A stretch of DNA of 64,000 nucleotides from Thermonema rossianum DSM 10300 (GTDB taxonomy: Bacteria > Bacteroidota > Bacteroidia > Cytophagales > Thermonemataceae), in the NCBI RefSeq assembly GCF_000426825.1, contig NZ_AUGC01000004.1, forward strand, positions 62,001 to 126,000. The letters run 5' to 3'. Below, in pieces: positions 47,326 through 55,341 of the stretch. Every line of letters starts with the position of its first letter. Within the stretch, counting starts at the first letter, position 1. The position numbers and the translations under genes were made by a program. The notes under the pieces were generated by a model. The model saw only the letters and a list, made by a program, of their open reading frames with translations. It searched no databases and was not told the origin of the DNA.

Positions 47326-48339
47326 TTAAGTTCCGGAGCCGGCTGCTATGCTGCTTTTTTGAGTAAGAATTTCATACAGGCGTTGCCAGTCGTGGGCTTC
47401 CATGTGCACCTCTTGTAATTCAATATGCCAGCTTCCGTCGGCCTGGCAGCTCACTTTCAGAGTAGCTGATTCAGGCGAGGGGGCAAGGCGCCAGCCCAGA
47501 CGCTCAAGCAAATGGCGGGTCCATGGGGCGTGGGGGGTATCATAGCCGTACAGGAAATAACTGCTATGAGTTTGCTGTGGCACATAACGCATGCTCATGG
47601 GGTCGAGTTGGTGCCCTGTTTGCGCAAACAGGAGGTCAAAATAACCGGCAGCCCCCAACGCTTCTGCCAGTCCGCTCACCAAGCGTCCGTCGGGCAGTAG
47701 CAACCACAGCTCATCGCAGAACTGCATAGCCATGGATAGTTCATGAGTAGAAAACAAAATGCCTTTTTGCTGTTGTTGACACAAGTGCTTCAGCTGACTT
47801 AGCAGGGCATGGCGAGCCGGCAAGTCCAAATAAGTAGTAGGCTCGTCTAAAAGAATAAAGGGCGTGCCTTGCACCAGGGCGCGGGCAATCATTACTTTTT
47901 GTTGTTGCCCGTCGCTCAACTGTTCAAAATAGTGCTCTTTGAGTGGCAACACACCACATTGCGCCAAGGCTTGCTCTATAAGAAGGCGCTGTGGGGGCGA
48001 TAGCTGCCACATGTCGCTAAAAGAAGAATGGGGGTATAGTCCGAAGCTCACCAATTCCCAAACACGCAGATAGGGCATGGGTGGGTGGTGGGTTAAAATA
48101 ATGCTGATATAGCGGGCGCGCTCGCGGGCGCTCATGCGCTTGAGCGCTTTCCCTTGCAGGGTGATATCACCGGCAAGCGGAGGCAACAAACCGCCCAGCG
48201 TTTTGATGAGCGTTGACTTGCCGCCCCCGTTGGGCGATATGAGTCCTATCAGGCGTCCTTTGGGGAGTTTAAAATTCAGCCCCCTGAAAAGGGCATACTT
48301 TTTCCTGTAACCGATACTTAAGTTGTGCGCTTCTATCAT
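47326..48339 (-). CDS. ABC transporter ATP-binding protein, iron-complex (FecE/BtuD) type
   Basis: A 337-residue ATPase with Walker A SPNGGGKSTLIK, Q-loop region ILTHHPPMPYLRVWE, signature LSDGQQQKVMIARAL, Walker B FILLDEPTTYLD and switch STHELSMA. It resembles the ATPases of iron-siderophore or cobalamin importers. After the ABC domain (about 220 residues) an extra C-terminal part of roughly 100 residues follows (YVPQQTHSSYFLYGYD onward). No permease or binding protein lies nearby, so it must work with subunits encoded elsewhere. ATG overlaps the ispF stop by four bases. Confidence 0.85.
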   Translation of the reverse strand: MIEAHNLSIGYRKKYALFRGLNFKLPKGRLIGLISPNGGGKSTLIKTLGGLLPPLAGDITLQGKALKRMSARERARYISIILTHHPPMPYLRVWELVSFGLYPHSSFSDMWQLSPPQRLLIEQALAQCGVLPLKEHYFEQLSDGQQQKVMIARALVQGTPFILLDEPTTYLDLPARHALLSQLKHLCQQQQKGILFSTHELSMAMQFCDELWLLLPDGRLVSGLAEALGAAGYFDLLFAQTGHQLDPMSMRYVPQQTHSSYFLYGYDTPHAPWTRHLLERLGWRLAPSPESATLKVSCQADGSWHIELQEVHMEAHDWQRLYEILTQKSSIAAGSGT

Positions 48340-48824
48340 GCCTGATTTTTATAGATGAGAGCTATAGCCAGCGCGCTAATGCCTTCTTCTCTTCCTACGA
48401 AGCCCAGTTTTTCGGTAGTGGTGGCTTTGATAGATACCTGCGACACGTGGACGCCCATCACTTGTGCAAGGCACTCACGCATGGTAGGGATATAAGGTTT
48501 TATTTTAGGTCGCTGCAGGCATACGGTAGCATCTATATTGCCAATTGCATATCCTGCTTCTTGCAATAACTCTACCACCTGTTTAAGCAGCTTTTTGCTG
48601 TCTATGCCCTTATAAGCAGGGTCGGTATCGGGGAAGTGGGTACCAATGTCGCCCAAAGCAGCCGCGCCCAAAAGCGCATCGCAGATGGCATGAATCAGCA
48701 CGTCGGCGTCGGAATGCCCTTCCGAGCCTACATGATGAGGCACTTCAATGCCACCAATCATCAGGGGGTAGCCTTCGCTAAGGCGATGAACGTCATATCC
48801 TTGACCTATTCGTATGTCTGTCAT
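48336..48824 (-). CDS. ispF: 2-C-methyl-D-erythritol 2,4-cyclodiphosphate synthase
   Basis: Fifth step of the MEP pathway: forms MEcPP, the substrate of IspG (gene at 14.6 kb). The 162-residue protein has the metal site GQGYDVHRL, with EGHSDADVLIHAICDALLGAAALGDIGTHFPDTD. PKIKPYIPTMRE and the end block KATTTEKLGFVGREEGISA follow. All expected residues are present and length is normal. It is coupled to the ABC ATPase gene that follows. Confidence 0.96.
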   Translation of the reverse strand: MTDIRIGQGYDVHRLSEGYPLMIGGIEVPHHVGSEGHSDADVLIHAICDALLGAAALGDIGTHFPDTDPAYKGIDSKKLLKQVVELLQEAGYAIGNIDATVCLQRPKIKPYIPTMRECLAQVMGVHVSQVSIKATTTEKLGFVGREEGISALAIALIYKNQA

Positions 48825-48842
48825 AGATGTTTTGTTTTAAGG

Positions 48843-48850
48843 CAAAACTA
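48843..48850 (-). promoter_or_regulatory. -7 element for ispF
   Basis: On the minus strand these bases read TAGTTTTG, matching TAnnTTTG. The start of ispF is 19 bases further on, so the leader would be about 14 bases. No clear -33 element. Confidence 0.4.
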
Positions 48851-48931
48851 ATGAATGATGAGCAATATCATTGTATGCACAGCCTGTAATTGCTTCTTTT
48901 GCTTATTGGTAATAGAAACGTGTGGCTGACT

Positions 48932-50311
48932 ATGATACAATCCACTTCCTCACTGATTCGTAAATATGCTGTTCCCGGACCTCGCTATACCAGCTATCCG
49001 ACCGTTCCTTTTTGGGAAAACAATGTAGAAGAGGAGGGATGGAAGGAAGCGGTGCGCTTTCGTTTCCGGGAAGAAAACCGGCAGCGGGGCATGAGCATCT
49101 ACATTCATCTGCCCTATTGCGAGAGTTTATGCACTTACTGTGGTTGCAACAAGCGCATCACAAAGAATCATCAAGTAGAGCGCCCTTATATAGAAGCACT
49201 GTTGAAAGAGTGGGCGTTGTATATGGAGTTGTTTGGCGAAACGCCCCGCATACGTGAAATTCATTTGGGGGGCGGAACGCCCACTTTCTTCAGTCCGGCA
49301 CATTTGCGCATGCTGATAGAAGGTATCACTGCCCATGCTCATTTGTTGCCCGACGCCGTATTGAGCTTTGAGGCACATCCTGCCAGCACCACGCTTGAGC
49401 ATCTGATGGAGTTGTATGCTTTGGGATTTCGCCGATTGAGCTTGGGTATTCAAGACTTTGAGCCGGAAGTGCAAAAGGCAATTCATCGCATACAAACCTA
49501 TGAGCAGGTGGAGAGGGTGGTGCGGCAAGCCCGTGCAGTGGGTTATGAGTCCATCAATTTCGATTTGATTTATGGTTTGCCCAAGCAGTCGAGGGAGTCC
49601 ATTGCGCGTACTATTGAGCATGTAGAGCGCCTGAAGCCGGACCGCATTGCCTGGTATGCTTATGCCCATGTACCTTGGATGATGCCGGCACAGAAGAGCT
49701 TCGAGCGCTGGCTGCCTTCGCCCGAAGAAAAGTTGTCTTTTTATGAGTTTGGAAAACAGCGGTTGACCGAAGCAGGTTACCGCGACATAGGAATGGACCA
49801 CTTTGCATTGCCGCATGATGCACTTTACAAGGCATACGAAAGCGGAAACTTGCATCGTAATTTTATGGGCTATACGGCAGTAGATACGCGCCTGCTGGTA
49901 GGCTTGGGTGCTTCTTCAATTGGCGATGCATGGAATGCTTTTACTCAAAATGAAAAGAAAATAGAAGACTATAAAAAGGCAGTAGAAGCCGGGCGCTTGC
50001 CTATTATCCGTGGGCACCGTTTGCATGAGGAAGACTTGCTTATCAGGCGCCATATCTTGGATTTGATGTGCCGTTACCACACGGTAGCAGACACACAAGC
50101 GCTTGGGGAAGAGAATAGCCGGCTTATCTTTAATGCCTTGCAGCCGCTTTGTGAAGATGGTTTGGTGGAAGTAAAGCCATTGAGCGGACAGCTGACAAGT
50201 ATAGAAGTGCAAGCAGCCGGCAAGCCCTTTATTCGAAATATATGTATGGCTTTTGATCTGCGTTTGCACCGCAAGCAACGCAAAGAGCCCATTTTTTCTT
50301 CTACGGTGTAA
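48932..50311 (+). CDS. hemN: Oxygen-independent coproporphyrinogen III oxidase
   Basis: A 459-residue radical-SAM enzyme making protoporphyrinogen IX without O2. It begins IRKYAVPGPRYTSYPTVPFW, typical of true HemN, and binds its [4Fe-4S] cluster with CESLCTYCGCNK (near residue 62). SAM-binding blocks IHLGGGTPTFF and LSFEAHPAST follow, then SLGIQDFEPEVQKAIHR, FDLIYGLPKQS and RDIGMDHFALPHD. The extended C-terminus marks HemN, not HemW. ATG at 48932 gives the normal N-terminus. It stands alone, divergent from ispF. Confidence 0.95.
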   Translation: MIQSTSSLIRKYAVPGPRYTSYPTVPFWENNVEEEGWKEAVRFRFREENRQRGMSIYIHLPYCESLCTYCGCNKRITKNHQVERPYIEALLKEWALYMELFGETPRIREIHLGGGTPTFFSPAHLRMLIEGITAHAHLLPDAVLSFEAHPASTTLEHLMELYALGFRRLSLGIQDFEPEVQKAIHRIQTYEQVERVVRQARAVGYESINFDLIYGLPKQSRESIARTIEHVERLKPDRIAWYAYAHVPWMMPAQKSFERWLPSPEEKLSFYEFGKQRLTEAGYRDIGMDHFALPHDALYKAYESGNLHRNFMGYTAVDTRLLVGLGASSIGDAWNAFTQNEKKIEDYKKAVEAGRLPIIRGHRLHEEDLLIRRHILDLMCRYHTVADTQALGEENSRLIFNALQPLCEDGLVEVKPLSGQLTSIEVQAAGKPFIRNICMAFDLRLHRKQRKEPIFSSTV

Positions 50312-50334
50312 AAAGCAATGGGGCTTTGCCGGGT

Positions 50335-51222
50335 TTAGTCTAAAAGATGCATGTTAAGCAGGTCATAATAGCGGTGGTCAAGTACCTCATCGAATTGGTA
50401 GCTAAAGAGCAGGTGCGGCGGACGACCGCTGAAGCGCAGGTCTTTTATATACTTGCGCAACAACTCTACCGACTTGGCACCGGGGCTGATTTCGCCATAA
50501 AGAAGCACGGGGGTTTCATGGGCTGGCATTTGTAGCTCATCCAGTGCAAAAAGGGTGAAATACACGAAGTCTTCGGGCGACAGTACGGGAAATTGATTGA
50601 TGAGTTTGACTTGACCGCCCTTAACAGCCATGATGAGTATATACTTGGCTTCGCCATATACATGCAGGGCATTTTCAGGAAGGTTGCCCAGCGCAGTGTT
50701 TCTGTAAATGGCTTCTGCAAATACCTGTGCCTGATGATAAATATTGACACTTTGGTTCAGGTATATGTTTTGCAGACGGTTGGCCACGCTGCCGGAAGCT
50801 TTAAAGACGCAATGGGCTTGCAGCGCATTCGATTCGGAGAAGCGAGTAGCGTCATTATCCAACAGGGCGGCGGCATCTACGGCGTATTGCAGGTACTCGT
50901 CGCAGCGGTACATGTCAAACAACTCTGTGGGCACCCAACTGAAAGGAGTAGCCCGGAAAGCCAGCTGTACCTTTGCCCAGTAGCCGGCCTTTAACAGGCT
51001 GTGTTTTTCATACAGCTCATCGATGGCTTGCAAAAGCTCATCTTCTGTTTGGATGCGGGAGCCGCGATAATCTTCAAGCAACAGGCATCTTGATTCATGC
51101 GCATCGACGGCACAAAGGCGGATGGTCCGTCTGCTCACCATGATAGACAGAGTGTATTGCGACAGCCGGTCGGTATCTAAGGCTGCATCTTGTATTTTGT
51201 GGGCCGGTTTGTCGAAAATCAT
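50335..51222 (-). CDS. DUF3822 family protein
   Basis: A 295-residue soluble protein resembling the Bacteroidota-restricted DUF3822 family. It reads like an actin-like ATPase (ASKHA) fold: LSIMVSRRTIRLCAVD, then NIYHQAQVFAEAIYR and VLLYGEISPGAKSVELLRKY near the end. No catalytic motif can be assigned. In relatives it often lies near rsmD or coaD; neither is present here. ATG at 51222 was preferred to a frame extending to 51261. It is separated from the upstream gene by a terminator. Confidence 0.7.
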   Translation of the reverse strand: MIFDKPAHKIQDAALDTDRLSQYTLSIMVSRRTIRLCAVDAHESRCLLLEDYRGSRIQTEDELLQAIDELYEKHSLLKAGYWAKVQLAFRATPFSWVPTELFDMYRCDEYLQYAVDAAALLDNDATRFSESNALQAHCVFKASGSVANRLQNIYLNQSVNIYHQAQVFAEAIYRNTALGNLPENALHVYGEAKYILIMAVKGGQVKLINQFPVLSPEDFVYFTLFALDELQMPAHETPVLLYGEISPGAKSVELLRKYIKDLRFSGRPPHLLFSYQFDEVLDHRYYDLLNMHLLD

Positions 51223-51276
51223 AGATGCCTTTTTTATTGAAAAATAATAAGCAAAAAACAAATAACAAGCAAGAAA

Positions 51277-51296
51277 GCCCCTTCAAGAGAAGGGGC
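51277..51296 (-). terminator. Intrinsic terminator between the 207-residue gene and DUF3822
   Basis: GCCCCTTC (51277-51284), loop AAGA, GAAGGGGC (51289-51296): perfect eight-base arms, with TTTCTTG following on the minus strand. Confidence 0.75.
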
Positions 51297-51317
51297 AAAG
51301 ATGATAAGGTGAAAAGC

Positions 51318-51941
51318 TTAGAATTCCCAGGTACCTTTGGTAGTGAGTTCGGTTTGCGAACCAAATGCCAATACTGGCTTCTTGCCTGCTTTGCGGTCGG
51401 GGTTTTCGGGGTTGGGGTCTGCCACATAAATCAAGCAGATGGTATTGCCGAAGTTCTCGGTTTGTCCTACGTAGAGGAAGAAGGTGTCGGGCTTGGCCGC
51501 TTGCTCTGTCTCTGTTTCTTCTTCAAGGGTATAGCCTGTTACATCCTTAATGGAGGGGCGCAAGGGTAGTTGTGCTATTTCTTCCGTGCTCATTCCTTTC
51601 AGCAGTGAGTCGTGCACGGCAACCACAGACAAAGTGTCGTAAGTAACAATGACGGAGTCGTTGCCCAAGTCTTCCTCGTGCTTCGATATGTTATAAAGGG
51701 AGTCTTCAAGTGCAAATTTGAGCAATTTTTCCCAGGAATCGGCATAGCATCCATACTTGGCATAATATGCTTGCTCCAGTTTGCGAATGATTTCCAAACG
51801 TTGGATGATGGCTTGTTCGGTGAGCTCGATGTTACGCTTCTTCTCAATTGGTTTACGCACGGTGTCGTAAATCTGAAAAGCAATAAAGAAGGCAGCTACA
51901 AATAAAACACTTGTGAGTATCCAGATAGTTGTTTTGCTCAT
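51318..51941 (-). CDS. Membrane-anchored protein of unknown function
   Basis: A 207-residue protein with one N-terminal helix (ILTSVLFVAAFFIAFQIY), a charged helical segment, and AYYAKYGCYADSWEKLLKF. That last block is similar in layout to pilin-like minor proteins in which a helix is followed by a globular head. The C-terminal part is rich in acidic residues (EEETETEQ) and ends KGTWEF. It resembles short Bacteroidota hypothetical proteins that I cannot name. A good -7/-33 promoter lies upstream and a terminator downstream, so it is expressed by itself. Confidence 0.6.
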   Translation of the reverse strand: MSKTTIWILTSVLFVAAFFIAFQIYDTVRKPIEKKRNIELTEQAIIQRLEIIRKLEQAYYAKYGCYADSWEKLLKFALEDSLYNISKHEEDLGNDSVIVTYDTLSVVAVHDSLLKGMSTEEIAQLPLRPSIKDVTGYTLEEETETEQAAKPDTFFLYVGQTENFGNTICLIYVADPNPENPDRKAGKKPVLAFGSQTELTTKGTWEF

Positions 51942-51972
51942 TGCTTTTATTGTTTAACAGGTTTAATTGCTT

Positions 51973-52001
51973 CAAAAATACAAAAAATAAGAAATAGCAA
52001 A
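51973..52001 (-). promoter_or_regulatory. Bacteroidota-type promoter for the 207-residue gene
   Basis: On the minus strand TTTG (51998-52001), 17 bases, then TATTTTTG (51973-51980). Transcription would start near 51968, 27 bases before the ATG. Confidence 0.5.
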
Positions 52002-52076
52002 AGAGGCCCAAGAACTCTTTTGTGTGGCAATGAGATTATAGATGTTTATTTTACTGCTTTTACCTTTGGGCTTTTT

Positions 52077-53387
52077 TTACTCTCGCACCTCTATTGGTAC
52101 ATGGCGGGGACGCTTGTAGCGCAACCAGATGACTCGTCCTTTTTGTAGCGGCTCATCTTTTTTCATCCGGTTGCGTTTCAGCAGCTTCTTGTAACGCACG
52201 CCATACTGCTGCGATATTTTCCATAGGCTTTCATTTCCTTGAACAATATGGTACAGTTGCTCTGTTTTTTTTCGTTTTTTAGTGAAAAAGTAAGGAATAT
52301 TAGCTTGGATGGCTGCGCCTTCCGGCAGGTCGTTGTATGCATAAAAATCATCCACGGAAATGCCGCCCAAGCGTGCCAATGATTCGGCTGTATCGTTTTC
52401 TTGAGCGATGACGGCGGTCATGCCGTTGATGGTAACGATTTTTCGTTGTGCAAAGCCGCCGGTAGCGGGTACGGCCGCAGGAGTGGAAGACGAAGTGCGG
52501 GGATAAACCACCTCCAGTTGTGCTATTTGCTCGTTGCGCAAAGGTACAATCAATAAATAGGTGTCATCGCCGGGAAGTGTGCTTTGTTTCAACCATGGAT
52601 TATGGTGTGCAAGGGTCGCGGCGTCGGTTTGAAAGTAGGGGGCGAGCGCTTCCCACCGGCGGGGGACTTGGTCCGGTGCCCACGCTACGGCCGTTAAAAC
52701 GGGCTCGGCTGCTTGTGCCCCGACGAGCTCTTCCAAAGCAATTTTGTGTGCAATAAAGCGAAGCAGATACCAGTGTGTATCGCCCCGTATTTTCATTGCA
52801 TTTGCACCATAATAACGGGCATCGGTATAGGGTTTGGCGCCAAATGCCCCGGTATAATAGGCAATGACGGCATATGCCCAGTTTCGATAAAGCGCATAGT
52901 GCTTTTTCAAATAGCGTGCAGCCCCCCGGGTAGCATGCACCAGGTGCATGCGTTCATCTATTGAGTCGTCTATGCGTAGTCCTACTTCGCGTGCTGCTGC
53001 TTCTTTCATTTGCCAGTAGCCTACCGCTTGGGCAGATGAAACGGCATTGCCGCGCAGGCTACTTTCTTGCACCGCCAGGTACTTCAAATCTAAAGGCACT
53101 TGCTCTTCTTTCAATATATCTTCAATGAGAGGAAAATGCATGCGGGCTTTTTCGGCAAGACGCTCGAGATAGTACCGGTTTGCCCACAGCTTGTTTACTT
53201 CTTTTTGTATTTGCTGCCGGGCATCTTGGTCAAATTCAATGTCCAAATCCATCAAATGTATTTGGGCAGGCACGGCGGGGGCTACACTTTGTTGCGCAAC
53301 TGCCGTGTTCGCGAATGCTATCCACAAGGTGCACACACTAAGGCAGGCGCGCCACCACTGAACGAATAAAGGAGCCAAAGAAATCAT
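52077..53387 (-). CDS. Lytic transglycosylase with LysM domains (MltD-like)
   Basis: A 436-residue periplasmic murein hydrolase. A signal peptide precedes QQSVAP. The goose-type/soluble transglycosylase core has LKYLAVQESSLRGNAVSSA with the catalytic glutamate near residue 107, GYWQMKEAAAREVGLRID, and YYTGAFG. Two LysM-type regions follow. The first is weak (IAQENDTAESLARLGGISVDD); the last is clear (YHIVQGNESLWKISQQYGV). The start at 53387 lies inside the 3' end of the methyltransferase gene (about 50 shared bases). A longer frame beginning at 53642 lacks a plausible signal. Confidence 0.85.
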   Translation of the reverse strand: MISLAPLFVQWWRACLSVCTLWIAFANTAVAQQSVAPAVPAQIHLMDLDIEFDQDARQQIQKEVNKLWANRYYLERLAEKARMHFPLIEDILKEEQVPLDLKYLAVQESSLRGNAVSSAQAVGYWQMKEAAAREVGLRIDDSIDERMHLVHATRGAARYLKKHYALYRNWAYAVIAYYTGAFGAKPYTDARYYGANAMKIRGDTHWYLLRFIAHKIALEELVGAQAAEPVLTAVAWAPDQVPRRWEALAPYFQTDAATLAHHNPWLKQSTLPGDDTYLLIVPLRNEQIAQLEVVYPRTSSSTPAAVPATGGFAQRKIVTINGMTAVIAQENDTAESLARLGGISVDDFYAYNDLPEGAAIQANIPYFFTKKRKKTEQLYHIVQGNESLWKISQQYGVRYKKLLKRNRMKKDEPLQKGRVIWLRYKRPRHVPIEVRE

Positions 53388-53961
53388 ATTGTTGAAGAAT
53401 TTGAACCGGTTGCCATTCCAAGCATTCAAAATAATGCCAAACATAACTGCCGGGCAAAGGTAAAAGCAGGCGGCAAACAAAGTACATGCACCGCAACATA
53501 GTTTGGTGCAGGCTATTGAGACAACAGTAGTCTGTGAGAAGCAGCAGCCCCCCGGCAGGAAGGCACCGGCGTATGAGTTGCATGAATTGCCGGGCTTCTT
53601 CGGGGGAATAGAGGTCAATAACAAAAGGAAGCCATACGGCATCTACCGAAAGAGCAGGCAATACATTTTCTGCTTCTTGTAAATAAAAAGAGATATTGGA
53701 GTGTCCTTCGGCATGTTGCCGGGCACGTTGCATCATGCCCGGTGCACACTCTATGTAGTGTACGTGTCCGTGCTGTAGATGCGACAGCAGCGCCGGCAGT
53801 ATTTGCCCCGTACCGCCCCCAACCAGTGCCAGGCGGCTGTGAGGCGGCAGGTGAGGGATGAGCGCCCGTTGGGCGCGTTCGATATTCCCCAGGAAAGCAA
53901 CCCGCATGAGTCCGTCGTAGAGGGGTGCCAAACGGTGAAAACTACGGCTATGCTTGCTCAT
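53338..53961 (-). CDS. SAM-dependent methyltransferase, class I
   Basis: A 207-residue soluble methyltransferase. It begins FHRLAPLYDGLMRVAFLG, as in UbiE-like proteins. The SAM-binding motif is LALVGGGTGQILPALL and the acidic motif YIECAPGMMQRARQHA. VWLPFVIDLYSPEEARQF and the post-motif LLLTDYC follow. The substrate is unknown. Its 5' end overlaps the M16 gene by 14 bases and its 3' end overlaps the transglycosylase gene, so the three are probably one message. Confidence 0.85.
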   Translation of the reverse strand: MSKHSRSFHRLAPLYDGLMRVAFLGNIERAQRALIPHLPPHSRLALVGGGTGQILPALLSHLQHGHVHYIECAPGMMQRARQHAEGHSNISFYLQEAENVLPALSVDAVWLPFVIDLYSPEEARQFMQLIRRCLPAGGLLLLTDYCCLNSLHQTMLRCMYFVCRLLLPLPGSYVWHYFECLEWQPVQILQQYDFFGSFIRSVVARLP

Positions 53962-55234
53962 CCGGTCCTACACTTATCCAGTGAAGCATATCCGGCAAAA
54001 AGTAGGAAGCAGCAGTTTGCTGCACTTCTCCGGGCAGTACCGCCCGGATGCGCTGCAAGTATTGAGTGAGCGAATCGAAGGGGCTGCCTTGCTTTAGCAG
54101 GCGGGCAAATGTATCGACACGCCGGAACATGTTGGAAAAGCTGTTGATGAATTGACTGATGAGGTGCAGTTGCACAGTATGCACTTCTTCAATGGCCGGA
54201 GGCGCTTCACTCAAACGCAGGAGTTCATGGCGTATCTCACGCAAAGCGTCCCGGGTGTGTTGGGCGCCCACTTCGGTAGCAATGGTATGCAAAGACAAAT
54301 CCGGAAACTCTTGAATATAGCTATGCACACCATAGGTGTAGCCCTTATCTTCGCGCAAGTTTTGCATAAGACGTGAGCCGAAATAACCGCCCAGAAGGGT
54401 GTCGGTAACTACCAGCTTGTGATAGTCGGGGTGTTGCGGGGAAGGCAACACACGGCCGGCATAAATGCTCGATTGCAAGTGTTGAGGACCTTCCAGGTGG
54501 CATGCTTTAGGTGCCGGCGTGTCGCTTGTTGGATGATGAGAAAAAGGCGACTTGACAGGCAGGCTGCCCAAAAGGCGCTCGAGTTGTTCCATGATGAAGG
54601 CTTCTTGTGCGCCTGCTGCTACCACCATCATATTGCCGGCATGTATCTGACGTTGGTGATAGTCGTGCAGATCATTTTCAGTGGTTTGCTCGATATCTTG
54701 TAATTCTGTCAATCGCCCATAGGGGTGGTTGTCACCAAAGACCGCTTTTTTGAAAGCACGGGCAGCTACGTAGCTGTTTTTCTCCAGAGCGGTAATGAAG
54801 CTTTGTTGAAAGCGTTTTTTCTGAAGCTCGAAGCGGTCGGAAGGAAAGGTGGCATGGGCAAGGCTGTCGTGCAACATGGGGATAAGAGCAGGCAGGTGTC
54901 CGGCAAGGGCACTCACCGACAGTTGGCTGTAGGTAGTGTAGCTGCTATATCCTATGTTGGCACCATGGTAGTCGATGAGTTCGTTGATTTGCTCTGCGGT
55001 GTACTGCTTGCTTCCTTCCAACAGCATACGGCTGTGCAGCTGTGCTTGTGCCACGTGTGTGCCGGCACAGTTTCCGCCTTGTACAATGAGTTGGAAATAA
55101 ACAAGCTCGCTGCTTTCATCTATAACCAAATAAACGGGAATGCCATTGGAAAGTAACTTCTTTTCGGGAAGAAGAATGTTTATGCTGTCTATTTGAAAGA
55201 TGGGCGGTGCTTGTGTTCTGTCAAGAGTGGTCAT
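53948..55234 (-). CDS. M16-family peptidase-like protein lacking the zinc motif
   Basis: A 428-residue protein with both halves of an M16 (insulinase/processing peptidase) fold. At the place of the HxxEH zinc motif it has AQAQLHSRMLLEGS, with no such pattern, so it is probably inactive as a protease. The second-half substrate motif GGYFGSRLMQNLREDKGYTYGVHS is intact. Bacteroidota often encode pairs of active and inactive M16 subunits. Here the active partner is not adjacent. No signal peptide is visible. Confidence 0.82.
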   Translation of the reverse strand: MTTLDRTQAPPIFQIDSINILLPEKKLLSNGIPVYLVIDESSELVYFQLIVQGGNCAGTHVAQAQLHSRMLLEGSKQYTAEQINELIDYHGANIGYSSYTTYSQLSVSALAGHLPALIPMLHDSLAHATFPSDRFELQKKRFQQSFITALEKNSYVAARAFKKAVFGDNHPYGRLTELQDIEQTTENDLHDYHQRQIHAGNMMVVAAGAQEAFIMEQLERLLGSLPVKSPFSHHPTSDTPAPKACHLEGPQHLQSSIYAGRVLPSPQHPDYHKLVVTDTLLGGYFGSRLMQNLREDKGYTYGVHSYIQEFPDLSLHTIATEVGAQHTRDALREIRHELLRLSEAPPAIEEVHTVQLHLISQFINSFSNMFRRVDTFARLLKQGSPFDSLTQYLQRIRAVLPGEVQQTAASYFLPDMLHWISVGPDEQA

Positions 55235-55341
55235 GGTATTTTTCTTTTGCGTCCGTTTCGCTTACAATAAGCAAAGATACAAGGATGTTACTAATTTGCA
55301 GGATGCTATTTTCTGCATTTTTATAAACACCCGTCTTTCAC

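Noticed and set aside
47318-47353. TAGCAGC...GCTGCTA palindrome as a terminator
   Set aside because: It has a 20-base loop and lies largely within the C-terminal codons of the ABC ATPase; pairing is probably by chance.
53388-53642. Longer N-terminus of the lytic transglycosylase
   Set aside because: It lies within the methyltransferase frame and lacks a proper signal peptide; ATG at 53387 gives one.
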